A program made the translations under genes and the position numbers. Of a DNA stretch of 64,000 nt, positions 45,047 through 53,224 are shown piece after piece. Under the pieces are notes generated by a model. That model was given only the letters and a program-made list of their open reading frames with translations, was not told the origin of the DNA and ran no database searches. Each line of letters starts with the position of its first letter. The stretch's first letter is position 1. Source of the stretch: Aeoliella sp052161615 (GTDB taxonomy: Bacteria; Planctomycetota; Planctomycetia; Pirellulales; Lacipirellulaceae); contig NZ_CP197417.1 in assembly GCF_052161615.1 (NCBI RefSeq), positions 5,704,001 through 5,768,000 on the forward strand. Reading direction: 5' to 3'.

Positions 45047-46129
45047 TTACCAGCTCGTCGGCAGCTGACTCGACTTAATCCCGCCAGTTGGCAATTGCTT
45101 AGCAACTAGGATCGGCATTGGCGATCTACGAACCAGATAATCCAACACCCCCGGCCGAAACAGGCGGCTCAGCCGACGACGGTCGCGCGTGGCGATCGCA
45201 ACATAATCGGCTTCGCGCTCTATCGCCTGCGCCATGATTTCCTTAGCCGCACAATAGTTGCTCCAGACAATGCTCGTTCGCATGGACCGTAGCTCCGGCT
45301 TCCAGAGCTTGGCACTTTCGCGCAGCGCACCCGTCGGAGTTCTCTTCGACTCCGCCGACAGAGCCCGTGGAGTTTCATATACACCGGCAGTGCGTTCGGT
45401 TGAATCCATAACGCGAAGCAGCGTTCCCCGGCCGTCAACCAGCTTATTGAGACGTGCGACGTGGGGCACAATTTGCTCGCTTTCCAGAGTGCCATCGATC
45501 GGTACGAGTGGATGGCGCATGGATGGTCGGGACGTGAAGTCCACAGGGCACTTATAGCCTGGAATATGCAGAACGGATGCTTGCCGGATACTTAGCAAGG
45601 AGTCGAGGCCACTGCCCACGAGAGCTCGCCACAGATGGCTTCGGCCACGCGTCGCCATTACAACGAAGTCGTCACCATTCCCAGCTAACGTTAGCAATCC
45701 GGCGTCCACTTCGCGTTCATCGACCATCGAGATTGCAACGCCGAATTCGCTGACCCGAGCAATCTGACGGGCGATTCTGGCCATGTAGTCTTCCATCGGC
45801 CGCCGCAGTATACGGTCCGTGTGGTCGTATAGATCTAAGCGACGCGAGTGAAACCCCGGTTCCATCTTCAAGTGGACGTGCACAACACGAACGCGTACAC
45901 CAGCCAGCTCGGCCAAATGAATTGCCCACGGAAGTGCATGCTCAGCGTAGGGGGAGCCATCTAAAGGTACGACCACTTCCCGAAAAGGAGGAGTGCTTCG
46001 ATGGTCTCGGAAGGCGCGCACACTCACCGCACGCTTGGATGTAGATGATGCATCCGCAAGACCGAAAGAAGGCTTGGCTCTTTTTACGCTCGGAAGCGAA
46101 GGTCTGGTGGTGTAGAAGGTCATGGCCAT
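45047..46129 (-). CDS. Tandem universal stress protein (UspA family)
   Basis: This 360-residue protein has two Usp domains. The first (about 48-190) is well kept: FREVVVPLDGSPYAEHALPW and the ATP-binding MATRGRSHLWRALVGSGLDS. The second (about 205-345) is more diverged (HPLVPIDGTLESEQIVPHV, YVAIATRDRRRLSRLFRPGV), with a weaker nucleotide loop. The gene is divergent from the small-membrane-protein/Rnk/kinase operon. A minus-strand sigma-54 promoter lies at 46203-46219 and the GTTGAC sites are shared. Usp proteins accumulate in stress and growth arrest. Confidence 0.88.
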   Translation of the reverse strand: MAMTFYTTRPSLPSVKRAKPSFGLADASSTSKRAVSVRAFRDHRSTPPFREVVVPLDGSPYAEHALPWAIHLAELAGVRVRVVHVHLKMEPGFHSRRLDLYDHTDRILRRPMEDYMARIARQIARVSEFGVAISMVDEREVDAGLLTLAGNGDDFVVMATRGRSHLWRALVGSGLDSLLSIRQASVLHIPGYKCPVDFTSRPSMRHPLVPIDGTLESEQIVPHVARLNKLVDGRGTLLRVMDSTERTAGVYETPRALSAESKRTPTGALRESAKLWKPELRSMRTSIVWSNYCAAKEIMAQAIEREADYVAIATRDRRRLSRLFRPGVLDYLVRRSPMPILVAKQLPTGGIKSSQLPTSW

Positions 46130-46202
46130 CCCCCGAAGAGAGCTCGCACAGTCGAGCTGCTGACAAGGAACTAGGTAACGATTTGTTGCTTGCCTCTAAT
46201 AG

Positions 46203-46219
46203 AAGCAAATCGAGTGCCG
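46203..46219 (-). promoter_or_regulatory. Sigma-54 promoter of the universal stress protein gene
   Basis: On the minus strand CGGCACTCGATTTGCTT matches TGGCAC-N5-TTGCW with exact spacing. The predicted transcription start is near 46193, about 64 nt before the gene. Confidence 0.75.
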
Positions 46220-46302
46220 AGTCGCTTAGGCAGACGCTGCGTCGGCAATTCCGTGATTTCTGCGGCATCGTTGCTGTTCGCAGAAATGAGTAGTCGCCCA
46301 AA

Positions 46303-46330
46303 GTTGACACCGTCCAGTTAAGTTGACGGT
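46303..46330. promoter_or_regulatory. Shared GTTGAC enhancer candidate between two divergent sigma-54 promoters
   Basis: GTTGAC occurs at 46303-46308 and 46322-46327 (19 nt apart), within an imperfect inverted repeat ACCGTC-N10-GACGGT (46309-46330). The left promoter (usp) is about 85-110 nt away and the right one (46450) about 120-145 nt. GTTGACACCGT here matches GTTGACACAGT, the reverse complement of the first HPF site. Confidence 0.55.
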
Positions 46331-46449
46331 CGAGACGACGCGACCTGCGGTGAATAATCGCAATCGCAGTGCCAACATCATTCCATCTGGGGCGCTATAC
46401 ATGGCCAACTTCTCCAGGGAGTAGACACGGGGACTGCTCGTCGCGGGCG

Positions 46450-46466
46450 TGGCATGCGACTTGCTT
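46450..46466 (+). promoter_or_regulatory. Sigma-54 promoter of the kinase/activator operon
   Basis: TGGCATGCGACTTGCTT matches TGGCAC-N5-TTGCW at all but one position, with GG at 46451-46452 and GC at 46463-46464. It is the best match in the window. Confidence 0.8.
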
Positions 46467-46469
46467 AAC

Positions 46470-46496
46470 AAAGTGTTCATCTCCTTGAAACACTTT
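46470..46496 (+). repeat. Perfect 8-bp inverted repeat at the predicted transcription start
   Basis: AAAGTGTT at 46470-46477 pairs with AACACTTT at 46489-46496. It would form a hairpin at the 5' end of the mRNA, just before the TGGAGG ribosome site of the next gene, so it could stabilise the transcript or act as an operator. Confidence 0.5.
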
Positions 46497-46513
46497 TCTA
46501 CTGGAGGCAAGCC

Positions 46514-46741
46514 ATGTTGAATACACGAATGCACACAACCTGCGAGAACTTGTGGGGACCTCTCCTGGTCCTGTTGATCGTGCTTTTTGCTGTCCTATTG
46601 CGGGCGATGGCCACGGCGGACGGTAGGGAGGCGCGAGCGCCACTTCCGCCCCGCGGCGAATCGGTCGCGGAGTATGACTTTGCAAAGCCCGTGCCCTGGG
46701 CTTCTGGAGATATTTCCCGCGCGGGGCCCAGTACCCCGTAA
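46514..46741 (+). CDS. Small single-pass membrane protein
   Basis: This 75-residue protein has a TGGAGG ribosome site and is the first gene after the sigma-54 promoter at 46450. It has one membrane segment (about residues 13-32, LWGPLLVLLIVLFAVLLRAM) and a Pro-rich polar C-terminus (ARAPLPPRGESVAEYDFAKP). No family was recognised. It is followed 39 nt later by an Rnk-like gene. Confidence 0.6.
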   Translation: MLNTRMHTTCENLWGPLLVLLIVLFAVLLRAMATADGREARAPLPPRGESVAEYDFAKPVPWASGDISRAGPSTP

Positions 46742-46780
46742 TCCATACAACACGTTGCCTAACGAAGATTGGAGAAGCTA

Positions 46781-47191
46781 ATGACGACTCGACTGTTTAC
46801 AGAAGAAGATCGATATCGCCTAGGGCATTTGCTCTTGTCGGAGGACGCTCGGAGTGCCGTTCCCTGGCATTATCTGGACGAGCTCGAATGGCAACTGGAG
46901 ACCACCAGAACCGCCGAGCAGTCGGCGATTCCGGACGACATCGTGACCATGAACTCCACGGTCCGGTTGGTCAGCTCGGATGGAATGCAGGAAGTGCTCC
47001 GCACCGTTGTTTACCCCGAGTATGTCGAGCTGACGGACATGGCAGTCTCCGTACTCGAACCCCTAGGATCGAATCTATTAGGTCGCCGTGTTGGCGATAT
47101 AATAGAATGGGAGGAGCGGGTCGATGAAGGACCGTGGCACGTGGCCGAATTGGTCTTTCAGCCTGAGCGAGCGGGAAAGTTCGCGTTGTGA
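46781..47191 (+). CDS. rnk: Rnk-like (Gre-fold) RNA-polymerase-associated regulator, copy 1
   Basis: This 136-residue protein has a short N-terminal helical pair (FTEEDRYRLGHLLLSEDARS) and a Gre-type C-terminal domain (PDDIVTMNSTVRLVSSDGMQ, VLEPLGSNLLGRRVGDIIEW), the layout of Rnk. Rnk interacts with RNA polymerase but has too short a coiled coil for transcript cleavage. GGAGAAG precedes the ATG at 46781, which I prefer to the upstream in-frame start at 46769. It is paralogous to 50522-50959. Confidence 0.85.
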   Translation: MTTRLFTEEDRYRLGHLLLSEDARSAVPWHYLDELEWQLETTRTAEQSAIPDDIVTMNSTVRLVSSDGMQEVLRTVVYPEYVELTDMAVSVLEPLGSNLLGRRVGDIIEWEERVDEGPWHVAELVFQPERAGKFAL

Positions 47192-47203
47192 CGGCGCGGC
47201 GCC

Positions 47204-48478
47204 ATGCTGGGCTATGGAAACTTCGCTGAGGGGAGTAGAGCGTTGATTAGCGATAGTATCTCACCGCAGCCCGAAAGAGACCGATGGGCGAACGAGCCAG
47301 ACGATGGTTGCTTTCGTGCGGTCGCCGACTACACCTGCGACTGGGAAAGTTGGCACGCGCCCGATGCCACACTTCTCTGGGTAAATCAAGCGGTGGAGCG
47401 GGATACAGGATACACCCCGGCCGAGTGTTTGGCGATGAGTGACTACCCGCTTGCACTGATTGCGGGAGAGGATCGACCTCACATCGAGCGAATGCTGGAG
47501 AACGCGAAGGCACGCGGATCTCAGAGCGATCTCGAATTTCAAGTGATTCATCGCAACGGCGACAAACGGTGGATGGCCATTTCCTGGCAACCCATGTTCA
47601 GCGATTCGCAGGAGCATCTGGGCTTTCGAACCAGCATTCGCGATGTTACCGAGCGCCACAGGCTGCGAGACCAGATTCGTCTTTACGCCGAACACCTGGA
47701 GCAACTGGTGCAGGAACGCACGGCCCGCATCCAACAGTTAGAGCGACACCGTCGGCAGATGGAGAAACTGGCAGCGCTCGGGCAACTGGCGGCGAGTGTA
47801 GCACACGAAGTTAACAACCCGCTGGCAGGCATCCGAAACGCGTTCGAACTGATCAAGGCCGATCTCTCGCCCGACCATCAACACTACGAATTGTTGGAGC
47901 TGATCGATCGCGAGATCGAGCGAATCAGCACGATTATCCATCAGATGTACCAGCTCTACCGCCGCAGTCCCCAGGCGGCTCGCGAGTTTCGCATCGAACA
48001 AACCCTCGCCGAAGTGACGACCTTGCTGGATGCCGTGGCACGGAAGCATCGAGTAAGGATAGCGGTCGAGTTACCCGCCGAATCGAGTCGAAATGCTCCC
48101 ACGACGGTGGAACTTCCCGAAGGCGAAGTCAAACAAGTGCTCTACAACGTCATTCGAAACGCCATCCAAGCCTCCCCTGAGGGCGAGGAAGTCACCCTGC
48201 GCGTCGAAGCGGCCGACAACCGAGTCTGCATCTCGGTGATAGATCGCGGTGCCGGTATCGCCGAAGAATTTCTGCCGCAAATCTTCGACCCCTTCTTCAC
48301 CACCAAGGGGGGCGGCGAAGCTAAGGTGGGAATGGGGCTAGGGCTTTCGGTGTCGCAAAACCTGATGGAGGGAATGGGGGGCTCGATCGAAGTTGTGCCT
48401 GGTGCGGGCGGTGGTACCTGTTTTAAACTCAACTTTCCTGAGAGTGTCGAACCCACCGCTGAATCGACGGATGACTGA
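47204..48478 (+). CDS. Soluble PAS-domain sensor histidine kinase
   Basis: This 424-residue kinase has no membrane segment, so it senses a cytoplasmic cue. A PAS domain spans about 35-150 (CFRAVADYTCDWESW, LEFQVIHRNGDKRWMAISWQ, SIRDVTERHRL). A coiled-coil linker leads to HisKA with His201 (VAHEVNNPLAG). The HATPase domain has the N box NVIRNAIQAS, G1 DRGAGI, F box DPFFTTK and G2 GMGLGLSV. The layout is NtrB/AtoS-like. It overlaps the activator gene by 8 nt, a strong sign of a cognate pair. Confidence 0.92.
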   Translation: MLGYGNFAEGSRALISDSISPQPERDRWANEPDDGCFRAVADYTCDWESWHAPDATLLWVNQAVERDTGYTPAECLAMSDYPLALIAGEDRPHIERMLENAKARGSQSDLEFQVIHRNGDKRWMAISWQPMFSDSQEHLGFRTSIRDVTERHRLRDQIRLYAEHLEQLVQERTARIQQLERHRRQMEKLAALGQLAASVAHEVNNPLAGIRNAFELIKADLSPDHQHYELLELIDREIERISTIIHQMYQLYRRSPQAAREFRIEQTLAEVTTLLDAVARKHRVRIAVELPAESSRNAPTTVELPEGEVKQVLYNVIRNAIQASPEGEEVTLRVEAADNRVCISVIDRGAGIAEEFLPQIFDPFFTTKGGGEAKVGMGLGLSVSQNLMEGMGGSIEVVPGAGGGTCFKLNFPESVEPTAESTDD

Positions 48479-49883
48479 AACCTCACCAGCCCGAATTCTG
48501 ATCGCCGACGACGAACCTCTCTACCTGAGGACTACTGGCGAACTGCTCCGCAAAGCGGGCTACGAATGCGTATGCGTTCCCGACGCGCACGCGGCCCTTG
48601 AGGCGTTATCGACCCACCCCTTCGATCTGGTGCTGTCCGACCTCAACATGCCGGGCAATCTGCAATTGGAACTGCTGCACAACGAACGCCGGAAGTGGCC
48701 CCACATTCCGCTAATCGTCATCACCGGCGTTCCGTCGGTTCCCACGGCCATCGAAAGCATTCGCCTGGGAATTTCCGACTACCTGCTGAAGCCCGTCAAG
48801 TACGAAGACCTGCTGGCGAGTGTCCGCCGTGCGCTCTCGCATCGCCCCCTTCATCAGTACATGGGCGAACGCGACGACGACCAGCGGCGCGCCCTGGCTC
48901 TCCAATTCCCCGAGATCATCGGCACTAGCCCGGCGATGCTCGAGTTGTTCGACATTATCGACCGCATCGCTGGCACGGACACCAATATCCTGATCACGGG
49001 CGAAAGTGGAACGGGTAAAGAAGTCGTAGCGAAGGCCATTCATGATCACAGCCAACGCCGCGACCACCTGCTGCAAGTGATCGATTGCACGGCGATTCCC
49101 GAAACGCTGTTCGAATCGATGTTGTTCGGGCACGCCCGTGGCTCGTTTACCGGTGCCGTGAAGGATCAGGAGGGGCTTTTGAAGAAGTGCGATGGTGGCA
49201 CCGCCTTCTTCGACGAAATTGGCGAGCTGCCCGCAATGCTGCAGGCCAAGTTGCTGCGGGTGGTTCAAGAGCAAACCTTCACGCCGGTGGGAATGAACGA
49301 ACCGATCCAAATTGACACTCGCTTCATCTGCGCCACCAATCGCGATTTGCAGATGGAAGTCAACGCGGGCCGGTTTCGCCGCGATTTGTACTATCGACTG
49401 GGGGTGATTCACATCGAGTTGCCGCCCCTTCGCGAGCGAGGCGACGACGTGATCTTGCTCGCCGAGCACTTCCTTAAGTCCTTACAGCGAGGTAAGCCTC
49501 GCGTCGATCGGTTCTCGGACGAGGCTCTCGATCGCTTCCGCACGTACGCTTGGCCCGGCAACATTCGCGAACTGCGCAACGCCGTGGAACGGGCGATCGC
49601 GCTTGCGCGGACCAGCCAAATTGAAATCGAAGACCTTCCCACTTCCATGGTCGCTTCGCCCCCGAACGGTTCGTCACCGGAGTCACCCCTGCCGGACTCG
49701 ACTACCGCTAGCTCATCGCGCGATGAAGCTATGGACGAGGCCGAGCAGGTTTACCTCACTTCGTTGCTCCGCGACCATCATGGCAACGTGTCGCAAGCAG
49801 CCCAGCAAGCGGGCATGTCGCGGCAAGGAATGCACAAACTGTTGAAGAAGCACGGGATAGACGCCCACGATTTTCGCTATTAA
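48471..49883 (+). CDS. NtrC-family sigma-54 response regulator
   Basis: This 470-residue protein has three parts. A receiver domain carries the phosphoacceptor Asp57 (LVLSDLNMPG) and acidic pocket IADDEP. The AAA+ domain has Walker A GESGTGKEVVAKAIH (about 177-184), the sigma-54 loop GSFTGA (a common variant of GAFTGA), and Walker B GGTAFFDEIGEL. The Fis-type helix-turn-helix is YLTSLLRDHHGNVSQAAQQA then GMSRQGMHKLLKKHGI. The start at 48471 lies inside the kinase gene end. The operon's own promoter is of sigma-54 type, so the pair probably activates its own synthesis and the neighbouring promoters. Confidence 0.93.
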   Translation: MTETSPARILIADDEPLYLRTTGELLRKAGYECVCVPDAHAALEALSTHPFDLVLSDLNMPGNLQLELLHNERRKWPHIPLIVITGVPSVPTAIESIRLGISDYLLKPVKYEDLLASVRRALSHRPLHQYMGERDDDQRRALALQFPEIIGTSPAMLELFDIIDRIAGTDTNILITGESGTGKEVVAKAIHDHSQRRDHLLQVIDCTAIPETLFESMLFGHARGSFTGAVKDQEGLLKKCDGGTAFFDEIGELPAMLQAKLLRVVQEQTFTPVGMNEPIQIDTRFICATNRDLQMEVNAGRFRRDLYYRLGVIHIELPPLRERGDDVILLAEHFLKSLQRGKPRVDRFSDEALDRFRTYAWPGNIRELRNAVERAIALARTSQIEIEDLPTSMVASPPNGSSPESPLPDSTTASSSRDEAMDEAEQVYLTSLLRDHHGNVSQAAQQAGMSRQGMHKLLKKHGIDAHDFRY

Positions 49884-49940
49884 GCAACTGTCACGCGGGG
49901 TGGTCACTGTCTCCGTCGCGAGACAGCCTTGGCGGCACGT

Positions 49941-50441
49941 ATGCCGGTTTTCGCTCGCATCGCGGGCCTCGGTGCGATTGGCATCGAACGTGCATTGCTT
50001 CTCTCGCAATCGCCAGCCAGGCATCTTCAACCTATAGGCGAACGTCGCCGTAGCGTTGGCTTCACGGAAGTAAGGCATGTCGTCTTGCACCATGCCATCG
50101 ACACCCTAAGCAGGAGGTCCGAATTGCTGGAAGAACTTCGATCCAAGATCAGGCAACGAACGTACGGACGACTCACTGACCTATCCCTGGCAACTTCCGG
50201 CGGCTCCATCGTAGTGAGCGGTCGAGCCGACACGTATCACACCGTACAACTGGCCCTTAGTGCCATCAAGTCGTATCGCTCCCAGTTCATCCTGCCCAAA
50301 CCCATTGAGCTCTCCGTTGACGTGCGAGGACGGGCGCTGGTTTTAGGTAGCACCCTACACGATGGCGAAGGCAAACGCGTTGCTGGCACGTCCCGCGCGA
50401 CGAACGCCACCACCGACGAGAACCGATCAATCCCCAACTAA
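49941..50441 (+). CDS. BON-like domain protein
   Basis: This 166-residue frame contains, in residues about 65-135, a BON-type pattern (LLEELRSKIRQRTYGRLTDL, GSIVVSGRADTYHTVQLALS, AIKSYRSQFILPKPIELSVD). BON domains bind membranes or small ligands and occur in osmotic-stress proteins. The N-terminal part looks unlike a protein domain, so the true start may be internal. It sits 57 nt after the response regulator and before a second Rnk gene, probably in the same transcript. Confidence 0.5.
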   Translation: MPVFARIAGLGAIGIERALLLSQSPARHLQPIGERRRSVGFTEVRHVVLHHAIDTLSRRSELLEELRSKIRQRTYGRLTDLSLATSGGSIVVSGRADTYHTVQLALSAIKSYRSQFILPKPIELSVDVRGRALVLGSTLHDGEGKRVAGTSRATNATTDENRSIPN

Positions 50442-50521
50442 CTCTCGCAAACGACCGCGTCGCAGTAGCGTGGCGACGCGTCCCTATCCACACAATTGCA
50501 ATCTTCACACGAGCGAACCTC

Positions 50522-50959
50522 ATGACCCAACGAACTTTACTGATCACCCGCGACGACTGCCGCCGCTTGCAACACCTGCTCGACAGCGAATTCGCAGCCG
50601 CAATCGATCCGAAGAACTACTTGAATGATCTTCGCGCCGAACTGCTCGCCGCCAAGATCGTCGAATCGAATAAGGTGCCCCCCGACGTGGTGACGATGAG
50701 GTCGACCGTCCGATTGTGCGACCTTGATAGCAACGAAGAGGATATCTACACGCTGGTGTACCCCGATCAAGCGGACATCGCCCGAAGCCGGCTCTCCGTC
50801 CTTGCCCCCGTCGGCACCGCTATCCTCGGCTACCGCGTCGGCGACGTCATCCAGTGGCGAGTCCCTAATGGTACTCGTCGACTGCGGGTGGAGGAAGTGA
50901 TTCATCAGCCACAGCGGGATGGTTTCTTGGAAGCTGGTTCCGTGGTACAGACTGCTTAA
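50522..50959 (+). CDS. rnk: Rnk-like (Gre-fold) regulator, copy 2
   Basis: This 145-residue paralogue of 46781-47191 has the same layout: N-terminal helices (TRDDCRRLQHLLDSEFAAAI), PPDVVTMRSTVRLCDLDSNE, and SVLAPVGTAILGYRVGDVIQ. It is last in the kinase operon. With 42384 this makes three Gre-fold proteins in 9 kb, all without a transcript-cleavage coiled coil. They may compete for the polymerase secondary channel under stress. Confidence 0.86.
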   Translation: MTQRTLLITRDDCRRLQHLLDSEFAAAIDPKNYLNDLRAELLAAKIVESNKVPPDVVTMRSTVRLCDLDSNEEDIYTLVYPDQADIARSRLSVLAPVGTAILGYRVGDVIQWRVPNGTRRLRVEEVIHQPQRDGFLEAGSVVQTA

Positions 50960-51090
50960 TTGTTGGAGCGAATAGTAGAGAACGGGGGGGGCAGGTCTCA
51001 TTCTTCCTTGGTCCGCTCCCGGCCTTAGGGTTTAAATCCCCCTGTCAATGCACCTTGCTGCGCTACCCCCCACTTCGGCGAATAGAGACT

Positions 51091-51106
51091 TGGCACCTTC
51101 CTCGCG
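51091..51106 (+). promoter_or_regulatory. Sigma-54 promoter candidate of the 51201 gene
   Basis: TGGCACCTTCCTCGCG has an ideal -24 element (TTGGCAC including the preceding T) and TCGC in place of TTGC at -12, with exact GG-N10-GC spacing. The predicted start is near 51116, 85 nt before the gene. Confidence 0.6.
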
Positions 51107-51200
51107 TCCATCATGGCACGACCCCAAAGAATATCCCATTGGAAATCTGGCAGGGAGTGTCACTCGGGCGCCACGTTCACCACGACGTATTGGAGACAAC

Positions 51201-51422
51201 ATGACAATTAAGAAAGCTATGAATCGAGGGCGGTTTATTAGGCGGCACTCATTTTGGTGGTTCGGCACTGCGATCATGGGTAGCCTATTCTTGGCTATGA
51301 TCCTCACGTCCTCCTGGACGTTGTTCTGGACTGCGCTCCTGGCCGGCGTCGCATACATACTGATGCTGACACTCCCGGTGTTCATCACGATCCTTTCGGG
51401 GAATGCAGAAGTGGAGGAGTGA
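51201..51422 (+). CDS. Small two-helix membrane protein
   Basis: This 73-residue protein has a GGAGA ribosome site seven to eight bases before the ATG. A basic N-terminus (MTIKKAMNRGRFIRRHSF) is followed by two hydrophobic helices (WWFGTAIMGSLFLAMIL and TALLAGVAYILMLTLPVFI). No family was recognised. The frame is open from 51048, but that part is not protein-like. It lies downstream of a sigma-54 promoter candidate, so it probably belongs to the stress regulon. Confidence 0.65.
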   Translation: MTIKKAMNRGRFIRRHSFWWFGTAIMGSLFLAMILTSSWTLFWTALLAGVAYILMLTLPVFITILSGNAEVEE

Positions 51423-52177
51423 CACCCACTACGTCGGATGCTTGTGTCTGCCTCCGCCCCCATCACGGCAGTAGAAAAGAGGCGAAGTCGCATTCTTCGA
51501 GGGCCGCGCCGGCGAAGGGTTGAGTTCAAGGCAATCCGATTGGTAGATTCATCTAACTAGCCTCAAATGCGTTTATCTCGATCGTGTTGTGACACTTGGG
51601 GAACGCTCGGCTGCTGGAGCGGTGGCTTCGGCGTGGCCGAAGCAGCCAAGCGGGCCGCGTAACCCACGAGGGTCAGGTACCCCAGGGAGCTGCGCTAGCG
51701 TTGGTGATTGTAATCATCCTTTCAGGCGCTGCTCAGCTTCCGTGCCGCGGCGAAACTCTCTAACTTTTCCCTCGCTGAGAATTACTCTCTATGGCGACTG
51801 TGGAAACTTTCCGCGCACCCGTTTTCCCATGCTCGCGGCTTGACCCATTTGGCCCGAGCACCTTAGAGTTGCCACTACTTTGCGCACGCATAATGAAAAA
51901 AGGCCTCGCACCATTAGTGGGGACCTGAACGACAAGGGAATGCTTGTGCCCGGAAAGCTCACTAGCAAGGAGCCCCGGTGGTACAGTGATATTGCCGGTA
52001 CCGGCCAGCTACCGTCGATCTGTTAGGCCACAAGCTGGTGGGCATCGGCCGCAAGGCGACAGCACTAGAGCAGAGCGAGGCCGAATACGCCGCGGATACC
52101 GCGGTTTTGAGAAGGGCTCCCGCTACAGTGCGATAGAATCGAGCCAAATTATTTGCAACTTCCAAGTTGGAACGGTT
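51423..52177. other. Intergenic region without a supported gene
   Basis: These 755 bases have no convincing frame. A strong hairpin GCTTCGG-CGTG-GCCGAAGC lies near 51625-51645. The frame of the next gene stays open upstream of its signal peptide, but that part looks random. Confidence 0.45.
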
Positions 52178-53224
52178 ATGAAACCCTTCGTTTTCTCACT
52201 TTACGTTGCAATTGCGCTCGCAATCTGCAGTCGGCTTAGCGGGCTCGCACTGGCTGGATGGCCCCAAGCAGTTCGAACCATCGAGTACTCGGCGAGTATT
52301 GATAATTCGAAGCAACCGATGCTGCTATACAAGGCTGAGGGAAATGAAGCACGTCCACTTCTCGTTGGTCTGCATACCTGGTCGGGTGGCTACGACCAGG
52401 CCGGGGGTGAGGTTGTCTACGCTCGCTGGTGCCTCGAATACAACTGGCATTTTATCCATCCGCACTTTCGTGGACCGAACTGGACTCCGCAAGCTTGCGG
52501 AAGCGATTTTGTGGTGCAAGACATCTTGGATGCGGTGCGGTATGCGAAACGCCATTGTAAAGTCGACAGCGATCGTGTTTATCTGGTGGGTGTCTCGGGA
52601 GGGGGGCATGCCTCGCTACTCATGGCAGGGCGGGCTCCAGACGTGTGGGCTGGTGTTTCCGCCTGGGTGCCGATTGCCGACTTAGAGGTTTGGTGGCAAC
52701 AGAAGGTCGATGGTCCACAGGAAAAATACGCAAAGCACATCGAGCTGGCAGTCGGAGGGAAGCCCCACCAGGATGCTGATGCCGCGGCCCGCTGTGCCAA
52801 GCGGTCGCCCATCACCTATCTCCATCGTGCTGTCGACGTGAATCTGGACATCAACGCGGGTGTCTTCGACGGGCATAGCGGTGGTAGCGTACCCTTCACT
52901 CACTCCTTGAGTGCTTTCAACATCGTTGCCGCGCCAAACGACCGACTATCTGAGAAGTTTATGGCGGCATTCTATGCAAACCAATCGTTACCAGAAGGGG
53001 CGGATCAACCAAAAGCAGACCCTCTCTATGGATCGAAGACCGTCTTATTTCGCAAAGTCTCCCGTAACGCGCGGCTTACAGTCTTTCAGGGCGGTCACGA
53101 AATCGTCCATCAGGCCGCGCTCAACTGGCTCGACAAACAACGCAGGGGCAAATCGGCTGATTGGGATGTCGCGAAGCCCCGTGAACTGCAGGTCGACGAG
53201 ACCGAGTCCAATTCAGGCACGTAG
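52178..53224 (+). CDS. Secreted alpha/beta hydrolase (S9/esterase-like)
   Basis: This 348-residue protein starts at the Met of a clear signal peptide (MKPFVFSLYVAIALAICSRL, cleavage after about residue 27). Motifs are PLLVGLHTWSGGYDQ (oxyanion region), the nucleophile elbow VGVSGGGHASLL with Ser, and a C-terminal FQGGHEIVHQ supplying the His; the acid may be the Asp in DVNLDINAGVFDGH. Length and layout match secreted peptidase/esterase-like hydrolases of planctomycetes. It is monocistronic. The substrate is unknown. Confidence 0.82.
   Translation: MKPFVFSLYVAIALAICSRLSGLALAGWPQAVRTIEYSASIDNSKQPMLLYKAEGNEARPLLVGLHTWSGGYDQAGGEVVYARWCLEYNWHFIHPHFRGPNWTPQACGSDFVVQDILDAVRYAKRHCKVDSDRVYLVGVSGGGHASLLMAGRAPDVWAGVSAWVPIADLEVWWQQKVDGPQEKYAKHIELAVGGKPHQDADAAARCAKRSPITYLHRAVDVNLDINAGVFDGHSGGSVPFTHSLSAFNIVAAPNDRLSEKFMAAFYANQSLPEGADQPKADPLYGSKTVLFRKVSRNARLTVFQGGHEIVHQAALNWLDKQRRGKSADWDVAKPRELQVDETESNSGT

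Noticed and set aside
51048..51200. An N-terminal extension of the small membrane protein at 51201
   Set aside because: The upstream frame is Pro/Ser/Arg-rich and overlaps the sigma-54 promoter candidate; the GGAGA ribosome site supports 51201.
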